Below, piece by piece: positions 18,801 through 27,262 of a stretch of 46,018 nt of DNA. The notes under the pieces were generated by a model. It was not told the DNA's origin. It worked only from the letters and a program-made list of their open reading frames with translations, and did not search any database. Positions within the stretch are counted from its first letter, which is position 1, and the number at the start of each line of letters is the position of its first letter. This stretch comes from a virus. Made by a program: the position numbers and the translations under genes. The stretch covers positions 1 through 46,018 of the IMG/VR virus record IMGVR_UViG_3300021233_000037. One strand, written 5' to 3'.

Positions 18801-21796
18801 TCTTCATCAGAATACTTACCGATGATAGAGTAATCTAACTTTCTATTAACAGGTTGTTCCAACAACCAACCTGTTTTAAGTCCTGTTTCAGCAGCACTAA
18901 TAGCATTGATTTCTTCATTGACTGCTTGTAAGTCTTTCTGAATGGCTTCTAAAGAACGACCCATTGACTTAGTTTCACTAGCCAACATTGACAAACTAGC
19001 TTTAGTATCTGGCACTGCTTTTTGAATCTGCTTAACATGCGTATTAAGCATCTTAGCAATGTTCTTCTCAGCAGTTAATACATTAACACCTTCTATACCC
19101 TTTGACATTAATAGGTCTTGAAGTGCTGTAGCAATTTGTTTAAAACTATTTACAAGTTTAGTAAAGTACTCACCTAAAATAGTGGTAGGTACTTTGTCTG
19201 TAAATGCCCATTTAGTAAATTGTTCAGCAAAGAATTCTGAGTAGCTTGTAAGCCACTTATGCATGTATTCTTCTGCTTGATCATAAGCTTGCTTATCACC
19301 ACCCAACCAATTATCAATCCATTTTGAAGCTTGTTCAGCATTAGTAGTTGATCGGTATTCCATAAGTGCATCTAATGGAAGTGCATCCATCTTCTTATTA
19401 ATGCCGTGACCACGCCACTTCACACCCTTAGCATCTAGCCAAGCATTGAAAGCATTGTTAATAGATTGAAAATGTTTAGTAGCAAAGTGTGCTTCAAATG
19501 CATGCCCAAACTCATGTACATATGTTTCCATAAAGTTAACATAGTTGGTAGCACGTTGCATAACAATGACACTGGTTTTACCATAATCAAAGTGAACAGC
19601 ATTAGCACCCAAATGTTTTTTCACCATGTATTTGTAAAGATTTTGGTGCAGTGCATTGTTACTAGTACGCATTGATTCCATGTTCAATACAACAATAGAC
19701 CTATCTTCCATACCTAATGCTTTTTGCATACGAGTAGTAAACTGCATAATGTCATTAACAACATTGTACGCAAGAATCATACCTGTCTTGCTTGCACCAT
19801 TTTGTATGTGTACATTACCCACCACAGTCATGTTGTCTATGTCAGCAAGCTGTGCTTCTACAACATTACCAAATTGAGAAATGGATGGTTTACCTTCAGG
19901 TACTTGAGTTGCAACCATAATTGCATTATTCTCATCCCTAGCTAAATCACCATTAACTTTAATGTAGTCTCTTACTTTAGCTGCATGGGCAGTAATTTGC
20001 TTGTCATCCCAACCAGTAGCTTTAACCAACCATGCTTTAATTTCTTTGTCAGACTTACTAGTGGCAGTCTTGCTACCTATCTGATAAGCAGCCTTATCTA
20101 TGTCATCTTCAAAGACAAGTTCATCAGTCTTATAACGGGGTTTAGAGGTCACCAAACTCTTAGGAGGTACATCCCTATCCACCTTACTAGTAACAGGGCT
20201 TACAGGGCCTTTGGTGACTTCCTTGAGGGCTGTAGTAGCTTCCTCTGCTGCCTTTAACAATTCGGCTTCTAACTCTTGTTTACGTTTAGCTAAATCAACC
20301 TTGACACTTTGTTCTACAAGGAAACCTGTATTGGTAGTATCAGGAACAACCTTCATACCAAGCTTGCCATCAGCATCAAATGTTTTTAAAGCTGTCTCAG
20401 CAGCTTCTTTAGTAAGATAGGCAGTGGCATTCTCAGGTTTTAAATAAACCTTACCAGTAATAAGTGTGCCATCATCAGACAAAGTGAATGGGTCTACTGA
20501 GTGAATACGTGGATTATTAGCAGAAGAATAAATAGACTTTAATTCTGCAAGTTGTACAGCAGCTTCTTCTGCACGAATTCCTTTAGCAGCAATTGTATTC
20601 TGCAACTCATCAATAAGTTTTTGTACAGGTTCACGAATAATCTTTTGTAAATCGTGTGCTGATGTAGTGATAGAATCAGGCAACACTTTAACAGCATTCA
20701 TGCTGACAAGTTTAGTTAAATCTAATGCTGTATTAATACCAGTAAGTTCTCCAGCAACTACACCTACAGCTTGTAAACGCTGTTTATTAGCTACGTTAGT
20801 TAATATCTTAGTTGCTTCAGCAGTTACAATGTTGCTCTTAGCACCTGCTGCTGCCATTGTGCGTTCAACATTCATAACCTTATTGGCATTCTTAAATAGT
20901 CCAACACTCTTAAAGCCAGCACCAAGCAGTCCTACAAGAGAACCTACAACACCTGCTCTATCAAGCCAATCAGACCATCCACCCCATGTCTTGTCTTCAC
21001 CTGATGCAACTTCTTGAACAACACCAGCAGCTTGCCAATTTGAAATCAACATGCCATCTTGTAAGTCACGATGCAAACCAGTTAACCAAGCACTCTTTTG
21101 GTCTTCAGGTAAACTTTGAAATACAGCTTGTAGATATGTAATGGTTTGACTACGACCAGTAGTGCGTGATATTGCATCTGCGGGAACACCATACTTAACT
21201 GCAACTCTATCAATAGCTGCACCTTGTTCAGCAGCAAATGGAGTTAGTTCATAACCAATACCTTTGACAATGTTCCAAATACTAGTACCATCTTTAATTG
21301 ATTTTTCTAGTGATGCTTGTGCTGCAACTTGAGTAGTAAGTTTATCTGTACTAGTTCTAATTTCTTCTTTTGTATTGTTAAACAACACAGCAGGGTTTTT
21401 AATTGCACTTGTTTCAATAGCTGTTTCAGTAAGTTCACGCATCTTAGCACGAACAATATCTGCATTCTGTGCAGACTGTGCGCCATATAATGTATTACGT
21501 GCTTTGAGTGTATCTAGTGCTTCCTGAACTACAGTTACTTGACCATTAGTAGCAGCATTAATAGCTGTCATACGATCTATCTCATTATTTTCAGGAACAG
21601 TTTTACGCCAACTTTGATCTACTAGTTGGTCATAATTAACTTTATCAGGAATGTTAGGGTCGCCTGTAGCTAATACTGAAACACCTTTTAAAATGGAATA
21701 ATCTTCCATCCCATTTATTTGTGCAGGTTTTGTATCCTCTGCCGTGTATAGAGGAGGTGTTACAGTAGTTTTCTCATCAGTCGAATACAGGTTCAT
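15878..21796 (-). CDS. giant internal virion protein with zinc-protease motif
   Basis: The product is 1972 aa. Its size and place fit the largest T7-like core protein (gp16 position), which is ejected into the host and forms a trans-envelope channel. Residues about 758-772 read ETYVHEFGHAFEAH, an HExxH metalloprotease motif with a further His, so it may carry its own peptidase. A hydrophobic Phe-rich stretch (FHSFFAFNPVQFFM, about residue 1490) is a candidate membrane segment. T7 gp16 instead has a transglycosylase domain, which here is a separate protein. The ribosome site AAGGTT precedes ATG. Palindromes at 16708 and 20184, near-copies at 17452, 18549 and 19659. Confidence 0.75.
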   Translation of the reverse strand: MNLYSTDEKTTVTPPLYTAEDTKPAQINGMEDYSILKGVSVLATGDPNIPDKVNYDQLVDQSWRKTVPENNEIDRMTAINAATNGQVTVVQEALDTLKARNTLYGAQSAQNADIVRAKMRELTETAIETSAIKNPAVLFNNTKEEIRTSTDKLTTQVAAQASLEKSIKDGTSIWNIVKGIGYELTPFAAEQGAAIDRVAVKYGVPADAISRTTGRSQTITYLQAVFQSLPEDQKSAWLTGLHRDLQDGMLISNWQAAGVVQEVASGEDKTWGGWSDWLDRAGVVGSLVGLLGAGFKSVGLFKNANKVMNVERTMAAAGAKSNIVTAEATKILTNVANKQRLQAVGVVAGELTGINTALDLTKLVSMNAVKVLPDSITTSAHDLQKIIREPVQKLIDELQNTIAAKGIRAEEAAVQLAELKSIYSSANNPRIHSVDPFTLSDDGTLITGKVYLKPENATAYLTKEAAETALKTFDADGKLGMKVVPDTTNTGFLVEQSVKVDLAKRKQELEAELLKAAEEATTALKEVTKGPVSPVTSKVDRDVPPKSLVTSKPRYKTDELVFEDDIDKAAYQIGSKTATSKSDKEIKAWLVKATGWDDKQITAHAAKVRDYIKVNGDLARDENNAIMVATQVPEGKPSISQFGNVVEAQLADIDNMTVVGNVHIQNGASKTGMILAYNVVNDIMQFTTRMQKALGMEDRSIVVLNMESMRTSNNALHQNLYKYMVKKHLGANAVHFDYGKTSVIVMQRATNYVNFMETYVHEFGHAFEAHFATKHFQSINNAFNAWLDAKGVKWRGHGINKKMDALPLDALMEYRSTTNAEQASKWIDNWLGGDKQAYDQAEEYMHKWLTSYSEFFAEQFTKWAFTDKVPTTILGEYFTKLVNSFKQIATALQDLLMSKGIEGVNVLTAEKNIAKMLNTHVKQIQKAVPDTKASLSMLASETKSMGRSLEAIQKDLQAVNEEINAISAAETGLKTGWLLEQPVNRKLDYSIIGKYSDEDINSVSRFALGDWALSTSKELYEQRVTGINQQSRYVKLLTNFVRPSVEKLSRAEMVMLNDALVLGDKEGKVFNDVELSGMGATSNARIAYYKVRALRDVMHQMRNDVAAKSLTRRGYVKLSSAMKLDDGGFDMFVKEVAPTIGKTVYVGDEGVATRVSEKFIEEAKLKGLRFFESTDPVLIDGKHRQTFAFKDGNFNINKIDQAIPYRAGEYRRLYSDEYFVKIVSDYEIDGAMKTITHTHRTAATASDANTYIKSFNEASSLFKQGKLTLQDAARLMQPYGWKPEELLEMFNSGKLGDNYKIELRYNRTDDDYIGESIGLSSNFTSKRGDKVLSVHGESAVNTVSPLDSVAAEIGNTAYVASITEWRESHIQRWFNTFVDDLPVNVRSMSPEDAFRYMLNNKGAYIGQSKRLVFAQRVQDYIMAQMNIPTKEEKEFLGFMRVVSESIEGATSNNKAMAKVGMALRATKDYPQWARTIAFHSFFAFNPVQFFMQGMNAFNAVAISPLHGLASAKSSSMYAMALMSDQESVWRTFANVNKISNLGLGMDADEFVEVVRSIRRSGLLDGINSTSLYGAETGKFGLFNGLTRKLGNISASPFNAGEGLSRIVSYDIARREFKAANPGVAWWTDDALTEIMKRQDDLTQNMTKANVASWQQGWKSIPAQFVQYQVKLMMNVIQSLLGNSRVFTRKEALQLLVTHTAVMGTAGAFLWPFRDMLTDMLPENMTETERLTVQQGVVSGMIAAITDGEAKLALGSRFNTFRYYEDLVKGLLDPQKNFLDILAGPSGFAGLRILGGFGDAIGIVVKAPMSMSTLQIALTEIGRTSFSAINNVTKARIAMANYNQVMSGSGRAMYRVTDTEAWLIGFGIPPAAQEDLSIMFSSRKAHGDELKAAAKDVSRHAMLAITALRNNDTESHKVHAAVVQAYLNAYTGEDLKLLMKEAYKVEAFTQYEKMVVEQMVKQFQITDLTTQGQ

Positions 21797-21798
21797 AA

Positions 21799-22278
21799 TT
21801 AACCTTGGATAGTTTTAATGCCACCAACTGCTTGAAATACAGTACCACCTAATCCTGCTATAGCACCATATTGACTTGCACGTGAACCAGCAATAGATGC
21901 TTCACCCATTGCTGTAGAATAATTTAATGCTGCTGTTCCAATAGCTGTATTAGCAGCAGCTATTTCAGACATATACCCTAAATTACTACCCAATTGACTA
22001 CCAATACTAGCCATACCACCAGCCATTGCACTACTACCAACACCACCTGCTTGAGCACCAATGTTTTGCATAGTACTTTGTGCTATACGTGCGCCTCTAA
22101 TTTGTTGTCTTACAGAACGAAGATTTTGAATTTCTGCTTTCTTTGTTTCTGCTGCATATTGTTGTTGTGATGCTTGTTGAGCACGTTCAGTTGCTTTTTG
22201 TCCTTCTTTTTGTGCTTCAATACTTTTATAAGTTCCTACTGCATACGTTGTTATTGCTGCCGCTGCTGTAAACGCCAT
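21799..22278 (-). CDS. internal virion protein (gp14-like)
   Basis: The product is 159 aa. A hydrophobic N-terminus, a Gln/Lys-rich helix (about residues 18-65) and a Gly/Ala/Ser-rich second half with small-residue repeats are typical of T7 gp14-like proteins. In T7 this protein enters the outer membrane during ejection. It has a strong ribosome site (AGGAG). Order after the tail tubular genes agrees. Confidence 0.75.
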   Translation of the reverse strand: MAFTAAAAITTYAVGTYKSIEAQKEGQKATERAQQASQQQYAAETKKAEIQNLRSVRQQIRGARIAQSTMQNIGAQAGGVGSSAMAGGMASIGSQLGSNLGYMSEIAAANTAIGTAALNYSTAMGEASIAGSRASQYGAIAGLGGTVFQAVGGIKTIQG

Positions 22279-22279
22279 G

Positions 22280-22741
22280 TTATTCTCCTATATACTTTCC
22301 ATAAATCAATTCGTACAACTGATAATTAAGTTTTTCAAGTGGTTTAATTATCATTGGTACGTATGGTTTTGCATGATGTACAATAACACTTGCACCATTG
22401 TCTTTAGCAAGTTGTTCTGTTGCTACTAGTAATCTAGCGCCAATCGTAGAGTGTCTATAGTCTGGATGTACATACACAACATCTACATTAGCATATTTAT
22501 GATCTTGATAATGAATATGACTTGACATTAATATAATACTATATCCTACAATAACATCATCTTTATATACAACAATGTTGTACAAAGAGTCTGTTTGTTG
22601 CAAAGATACATATTTATTTACATCAGGTTTTAAATAAATTTTATCTTTATTTAATGCCAATTCACTCCAATGCATATACAAAATGTCTTTGGCTTGTTCT
22701 AAGAACACAGCCATATCAACATTGTATTCATACTTATACAT
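22280..22741 (-). CDS. GNAT-family N-acetyltransferase
   Basis: The product is 153 aa from ATG 22741. The core strand VDVVYVHPDYRHSTIGARLL matches GNAT motif A, with RHSTIG at the acetyl-CoA pyrophosphate loop. The usual Q/RxxGxG/A form is weakened. It lies between tail tubular B and internal core genes. GNAT genes occur at this spot in some podoviruses, but their substrate is unknown. It overlaps tail tubular B by 8 nt and has no clear ribosome site, so coupling is likely. Near-palindrome at 22433. Confidence 0.75.
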   Translation of the reverse strand: MYKYEYNVDMAVFLEQAKDILYMHWSELALNKDKIYLKPDVNKYVSLQQTDSLYNIVVYKDDVIVGYSIILMSSHIHYQDHKYANVDVVYVHPDYRHSTIGARLLVATEQLAKDNGASVIVHHAKPYVPMIIKPLEKLNYQLYELIYGKYIGE

Positions 22742-24938
22742 TTTGATTACCCAAGAATGTTGTTGTCCAACCAACCATCTGCATATCTTTACCTGTTACA
22801 CTTGAGAACTTAAGTTGTAAAGCTTTACCTCTACCTCTTACTTTATTCTTGTTAATGACTAGTGGATAACCATCATCAAATGTAGTTAGTGGTTCAGCAA
22901 AGTAAGGTCTAAGTTGTCTATATATTTCTACTTCAGCTTGCCACTTACCAGCATAACTATTGTCTGTAAAGTCCCATCTAGTTTGCATCATACAACCACT
23001 AGGATTAACTGGATTAGTATTAGCATCAAACGTAGTCTCTGTGCGCTTCATAAACGTAGTGATGTATTGAGCACTTTTAGCACGTGCAGGGCCTACAGTT
23101 CCCATGTCATAACCAGTAATAAAATACGCTGTCTGTTCTACACCAGCAGAGTTATAACTATACCAATCTTTAAACTTAGTTGTAGTTGTACGTTGATTCT
23201 CTAAATCAGCAAACGTAAATGAATAGTTGTTACTAGTAACAGGATGCAACACTAAGAACTTGAACTGTTGTACAGTTCCGTTAACTACAGACAAAGTGGC
23301 AACAACACTATCCGTACTTACAAGTACACTATCTGCGCCTACAAGCACATCATATGTATTACTACTTAATGTTGTTTCTTTAGTAATCTCTAATGACACA
23401 GGTACTACACCTAATGATGTATCAAAATCAAACCAATACCAACTACCAAGTTTAATGTCTAGTGCCAATACAGAAGTTTTATTATAACGACCACTACTAG
23501 TAGAACCAGCATCTACTTTAGAATAGAGCCAATAAACAAGTTTATTACTAACGTTATAACTACCTTCAGCATACACTTTATTCAACACAGGTATGTTTTG
23601 ATAGAATGTTTTAATGTTCTTGTCACTAATATTTTGTGAACTAAACTCAGCAGCACTGTTGCCGGGGGCAATGGTATAGATACCTGTATTACTCCAATAG
23701 AGCAAACTATCTTCAACTGCTACAATAGACTTGGCTGATGTACAGCCCACATTACTAATACGAGTTACTGAGTAATTAGACGCAGTGAATGCAGTATCAA
23801 TACCACTGATAAACCACACACCATTACTTGCTAACACTGTAATACCACGACCAAGTGGTTGCAAGCCTATAATTTCACCTGCTTCAGGAATCTGAATTAC
23901 ACCACCATCACTATCTAACAAATCACTAAACACTTCTGATGTAGGGTCATTCTGTTGGTAGCATTTGCCAACGTTAGCAATTACATCAAGCACTTGACTA
24001 AAATACACAGTGCCTAGTTCTTTAGCACTACCTACACCAGCATACCATGCACGACCAGCAAAGAAGGCACATACCTTAGGTCTATATGCAGTGGATGTAA
24101 TGATGCCGCTTCTATCCTTATAGAAAGCATTTAATATGGTACGACCCTTAGGTGCAGGTGATGTACCAAAGTCTTGTTTGTTTAATAGTGCAGCATCAAA
24201 GTCGTCTGTTGTATTTTTACCTGAAATCCAGTTCTTACTGTTAGCAGGAAGTTTATTAGCATTAGCTGCTTTATATGTAGCAATTAATGTATCTGTCCAA
24301 CCTTGATTATATAAATTATATTTAGCTTGTGTAAGGAATGACGCAGTAGTCCATTCAGCTTCTGTCTTCTCAGCATCAACAGCAAAAGGACTTTCAAAGC
24401 CCTCAAAGTCACGCACATTAATTGTAATTGTAGATACAGTAATTGTATCAATAGCTGTATTATATTCAACCAATATAGGATTAGTACTAGAGGTAGTTAC
24501 AATGAGTCTACCATAAGTGGATGCAAAACTAGCCACATCTGTACCATCGGTAGCAGTAGTGCCTGTGGCTTTATAAGAACGTAAATCAATTGTAAATGAC
24601 TTTCTAGTTGAACTAACGCTTCCTGATAAGGAATCATAGAACGACAGAATGTAGCCAGTTTGCACCACAAAGAAATTCAAATTACCATTACCCCCAACAG
24701 TAGACCAATTACCTACAGTAAATGCCCATAGATTCTTTTGGTCAGCAGTAATGGCACTAGCGTAGAGTTGATAAAGACTTTCATAGTCAATACCATTTCT
24801 ACGCTGTAATACACCATCTATATTTGGATAGACATTAACACCATCTTTCCAACTATTCTCAGGCGTGATGAAGTAGCCCCCTTCTGTGTTGAGGCCACCT
24901 ACAAAAGTAAAACTGCCCTTAACACTAGGTGCTACCAT
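22734..24938 (-). CDS. tail tubular protein B (T7 gp12-like)
   Basis: The product is 734 aa, mainly beta. The start region FVGGLNTEGGYFI and NVYPNIDGVLQRRNGIDYE is characteristic of the nozzle protein of short-tailed phages. Later segments with repeated beta strands and aromatic residues fit a propeller. It forms the tail end and contacts fibres. Palindrome at 23230 is read as Val-Thr-Ser-Asn. Confidence 0.85.
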   Translation of the reverse strand: MVAPSVKGSFTFVGGLNTEGGYFITPENSWKDGVNVYPNIDGVLQRRNGIDYESLYQLYASAITADQKNLWAFTVGNWSTVGGNGNLNFFVVQTGYILSFYDSLSGSVSSTRKSFTIDLRSYKATGTTATDGTDVASFASTYGRLIVTTSSTNPILVEYNTAIDTITVSTITINVRDFEGFESPFAVDAEKTEAEWTTASFLTQAKYNLYNQGWTDTLIATYKAANANKLPANSKNWISGKNTTDDFDAALLNKQDFGTSPAPKGRTILNAFYKDRSGIITSTAYRPKVCAFFAGRAWYAGVGSAKELGTVYFSQVLDVIANVGKCYQQNDPTSEVFSDLLDSDGGVIQIPEAGEIIGLQPLGRGITVLASNGVWFISGIDTAFTASNYSVTRISNVGCTSAKSIVAVEDSLLYWSNTGIYTIAPGNSAAEFSSQNISDKNIKTFYQNIPVLNKVYAEGSYNVSNKLVYWLYSKVDAGSTSSGRYNKTSVLALDIKLGSWYWFDFDTSLGVVPVSLEITKETTLSSNTYDVLVGADSVLVSTDSVVATLSVVNGTVQQFKFLVLHPVTSNNYSFTFADLENQRTTTTKFKDWYSYNSAGVEQTAYFITGYDMGTVGPARAKSAQYITTFMKRTETTFDANTNPVNPSGCMMQTRWDFTDNSYAGKWQAEVEIYRQLRPYFAEPLTTFDDGYPLVINKNKVRGRGKALQLKFSSVTGKDMQMVGWTTTFLGNQNV

Positions 24939-24939
24939 A

Positions 24940-25194
24940 TTATACTAATCCCTCAATAGGAATATTTCTACGTTGTGCAATTGCAATGATGCGATCACGA
25001 CGAGTGAACAAGCCTTTCAACTCATCAGGTACTGGGCCTGACAAAGAATAACGCACACTGTACAGTCCACTAGGTGTAGCTTCAATAACAAGTTTATTGA
25101 TTTCACCAGACAACTCACGCATCTCTTTACGTTCTTTAGCTATCTGTTTTTGCTTAGCAGCTTTCTCCATTACTTTGTCAAATGCTTCACTCAT
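24940..25194 (-). CDS. small tail-region protein
   Basis: The product is 84 aa. ATG 25194 overlaps the preceding stop (ATGA) and has AAGG upstream. An ATG at 25212 is less well placed. The first half is a charged helix (AAKQKQIAKERKEMREL), the second is beta-like. Unknown. Its place between tubular A and B suggests an assembly role. Confidence 0.6.
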   Translation of the reverse strand: MSEAFDKVMEKAAKQKQIAKERKEMRELSGEINKLVIEATPSGLYSVRYSLSGPVPDELKGLFTRRDRIIAIAQRRNIPIEGLV

Positions 25195-25373
25195 TTCATT
25201 GTACCTTTCCACTTGTGACCATTTACATCTTTAATTTCTTTAGAATGCTGATATGCACGTTGTTCAATTTCAACAGCTTTATCTAGAAACATATTACGAG
25301 CATCTTGTGGAATAGACTTGTCATTAGCCATCTCACGATATTTCTCAGGTGTCAATTCTTTTTTAGTTGCCAT
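25191..25373 (-). CDS. small helical protein
   Basis: The product is 60 aa, charged, ending HKWKGTMK. It starts at the last base of the tubular A stop region. Not recognised. Confidence 0.6.
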   Translation of the reverse strand: MATKKELTPEKYREMANDKSIPQDARNMFLDKAVEIEQRAYQHSKEIKDVNGHKWKGTMK

Positions 25374-26080
25374 TACCTTCTCCCATAATTAACTTTACCA
25401 TTGTATTTAGCTTCGCCATTCTCATTACGCCAAGCTTCATTACGCATTATATTCCTACCACGTTGTGCTCTACGTTCTTCTCTACCATTTGCTTGTTGTT
25501 TCAAGTTAACAAATGCTTGAGCTTTGGCTTCTGCTAAAAGGGTAGGAAAGAACTTCTCAGGGAGGTTAGGAATGAAGGTGTCTACATGAGTCCAACTAGC
25601 TTGTACAACAGCGTATACACTTGTTTTAGCCCCTACAAGGGTGCTTTCTACAGTGGAGTCATACCCATCAAATGTAATGTACTTATCATCATAGCTTGTC
25701 CAATATTGTGGGTCTGCATTAATTACATAACCATTGGCATCAATGACGTTTGCTTGAGCAACTCTATTATCTATTAAGTCTTTAAATTCATCAGGAGGAA
25801 CATAGTCTACAGTTTTCTTATTATATTTAATCCATTTAACTTTATTCCACGTATCACTCATCACCATCTTGGTAGGATTACTAGTATCACCTAAACCAGT
25901 GAGTTGTACAAGTTGAAACAAAAAAGGCCAGTCTCGCTGGCTAATAATTTCAAAGAAAGCTTCTTTAATTAAATCTGATACCTGTACTGATTCTACTGTC
26001 TCATCAATAGAACTCACAGGGTCACTGTCCATTGCAGAAAGAATATTCTGCGTCATATCTAATAGCGTTAATTTCGCCAT
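25373..26080 (-). CDS. tail tubular protein A (T7 gp11-like adaptor)
   Basis: The product is 235 aa. Segments EAFFEIISQRDWPFLFQ, VDYVPPDEF and LPEKFFPTLLAEAKAQAF match the helical and beta pattern of gp11-type head-to-tail adaptors, ending in a basic tail. The adaptor joins portal and nozzle. Near-palindrome TTACTAGTAT at 25878. Confidence 0.85.
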   Translation of the reverse strand: MAKLTLLDMTQNILSAMDSDPVSSIDETVESVQVSDLIKEAFFEIISQRDWPFLFQLVQLTGLGDTSNPTKMVMSDTWNKVKWIKYNKKTVDYVPPDEFKDLIDNRVAQANVIDANGYVINADPQYWTSYDDKYITFDGYDSTVESTLVGAKTSVYAVVQASWTHVDTFIPNLPEKFFPTLLAEAKAQAFVNLKQQANGREERRAQRGRNIMRNEAWRNENGEAKYNGKVNYGRR

Positions 26081-26081
26081 A

Positions 26082-26729
26082 TTATGCTCCTGCGAAAATA
26101 GCGTCTAACTGCATAGCATATAGACGTATATTACCACTTCCACCATTATTTAAAATATATAGTTCTACATAATCACCAGTAGCCATACTTACTGTGTGTA
26201 CGCCAGACATGTTATGTTTTTGTCCTGTACTTGTAGTTGCAATAGAGTGACCATTAGACACACTACCATTTTTATACACAGCTACAATCAAATCTCTATC
26301 TGCACCAGATGTTTGATCTAATGATACAGAATAACTAATAGAAACAGGTACAGTGTCTGCACCAGTATATGTTAGACGTGCAGTTGTTGATTCAGTAAAG
26401 TTAGAAGGAACACCACCTGCTGTAGTTGTAGGAGCAAGTTTAGTAAATGCAGATGGATAAGTAAGAGTGTATGGAGAGGCTAGATTGTAAAAGTGTACTT
26501 GTCCATGTGGTGTACCTGTAAGTACAAAGTTACCGCTACCATCAACAGTAACTGTATCACCAGCTTGACCATTACTAGTAACGCCAGAAAATTGTGGAGG
26601 ACTAATCTTTTGCCATGTTCCACTACCTGTGCCATTAGAAACATAAACCTTATTAACTGTAGCCGCAGCTACACCTTTAGGTTCATGGATGTTAGGGTCA
26701 GTGATAGCAGAATGTTGTACTGTTGCCAT
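26082..26729 (-). CDS. putative head fibre or decoration protein
   Basis: The product is 215 aa. It begins MATVQHSAITDPNIHEPKG, then Gly/Thr/Ser-rich beta segments, and ends in a compact beta domain (VELYILNNGGSGNIRLYAMQ) like a jelly roll. This N-terminal style is common in phage head-fibre proteins. It lies between the decoration and tail adaptor genes. Good ribosome site (GGAG). Palindrome at 26572. Confidence 0.55.
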   Translation of the reverse strand: MATVQHSAITDPNIHEPKGVAAATVNKVYVSNGTGSGTWQKISPPQFSGVTSNGQAGDTVTVDGSGNFVLTGTPHGQVHFYNLASPYTLTYPSAFTKLAPTTTAGGVPSNFTESTTARLTYTGADTVPVSISYSVSLDQTSGADRDLIVAVYKNGSVSNGHSIATTSTGQKHNMSGVHTVSMATGDYVELYILNNGGSGNIRLYAMQLDAIFAGA

Positions 26730-26740
26730 TATTTCTCCAA

Positions 26741-26772
26741 AAGAAAAGGAGGGAGCATTGCACTCCCCCCTT
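26741..26772 (-). terminator. rho-independent terminator or attenuator after the capsid genes
   Basis: On the minus strand a GC-rich hairpin forms between 26763-26772 and 26746-26755 (one mismatch inside a roughly 10-bp stem), followed by a T-rich stretch (26741-26747 region). It lies 3' of the decoration gene. It would lower transcription from the abundant capsid genes into the tail genes. Confidence 0.75.
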
Positions 26773-26776
26773 CACA

Positions 26777-27244
26777 TTACACGTATTCTACGTAAATTGT
26801 AGCTGTACCAGCAGTGTAAGTACCACTGATAGTGATGTACAAGTCAGTAGCGGCAGCATATGCTTTAGGAGGCAATTGACCTTCTGTAGCAGTGTATGCG
26901 TAAGCACCTTGAGCTTGAATAGCAGCATTAGCTGTCAAGTTAGCAGTAGCACCTTGAGTGGCTGTAATCCAGCCAGCAGGTGTAGTTGCATCACCGAATG
27001 CCAATGAAGTGCCGCCAACCCAAGCAGTACCAACCTTCATATATACGTTTTTAACAATAGAGCCAGCAGGAAGACTGACTTTAGCACCACTTGCACCAGA
27101 GGTGCTTTGATAAGTGATGTTCAACTGAGCACTTTTGTCGTTGCCATCAACTTCGTTGACACCAGCGTCATTGCGCTCAGGGAAGTTATTACCAAAACCG
27201 ACAATCAAACCATCGGCATTAGTCCATGTATTAGCACGAGTCAT
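26777..27244 (-). CDS. capsid decoration-like structural protein
   Basis: The product is 155 aa, Thr/Ala/Gly-rich and all-beta by eye (SLPAGSIVKNVYMKVG, ATDLYITISGTYTAG). It directly follows the major capsid gene and precedes a terminator, as expected for a highly expressed virion protein. Ribosome site AAAGGA. The decoration role is inference. Confidence 0.55.
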   Translation of the reverse strand: MTRANTWTNADGLIVGFGNNFPERNDAGVNEVDGNDKSAQLNITYQSTSGASGAKVSLPAGSIVKNVYMKVGTAWVGGTSLAFGDATTPAGWITATQGATANLTANAAIQAQGAYAYTATEGQLPPKAYAAATDLYITISGTYTAGTATIYVEYV

Positions 27245-27262
27245 TTTATAATCCTTTCAATG

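Noticed and set aside
13189-20420. Many plus-strand frames of 60-137 aa across the structural genes
   Set aside because: All lie opposite long, well-supported minus-strand genes, have no ribosome sites, and show the Cys/Ser/Leu-rich look of antisense shadows.
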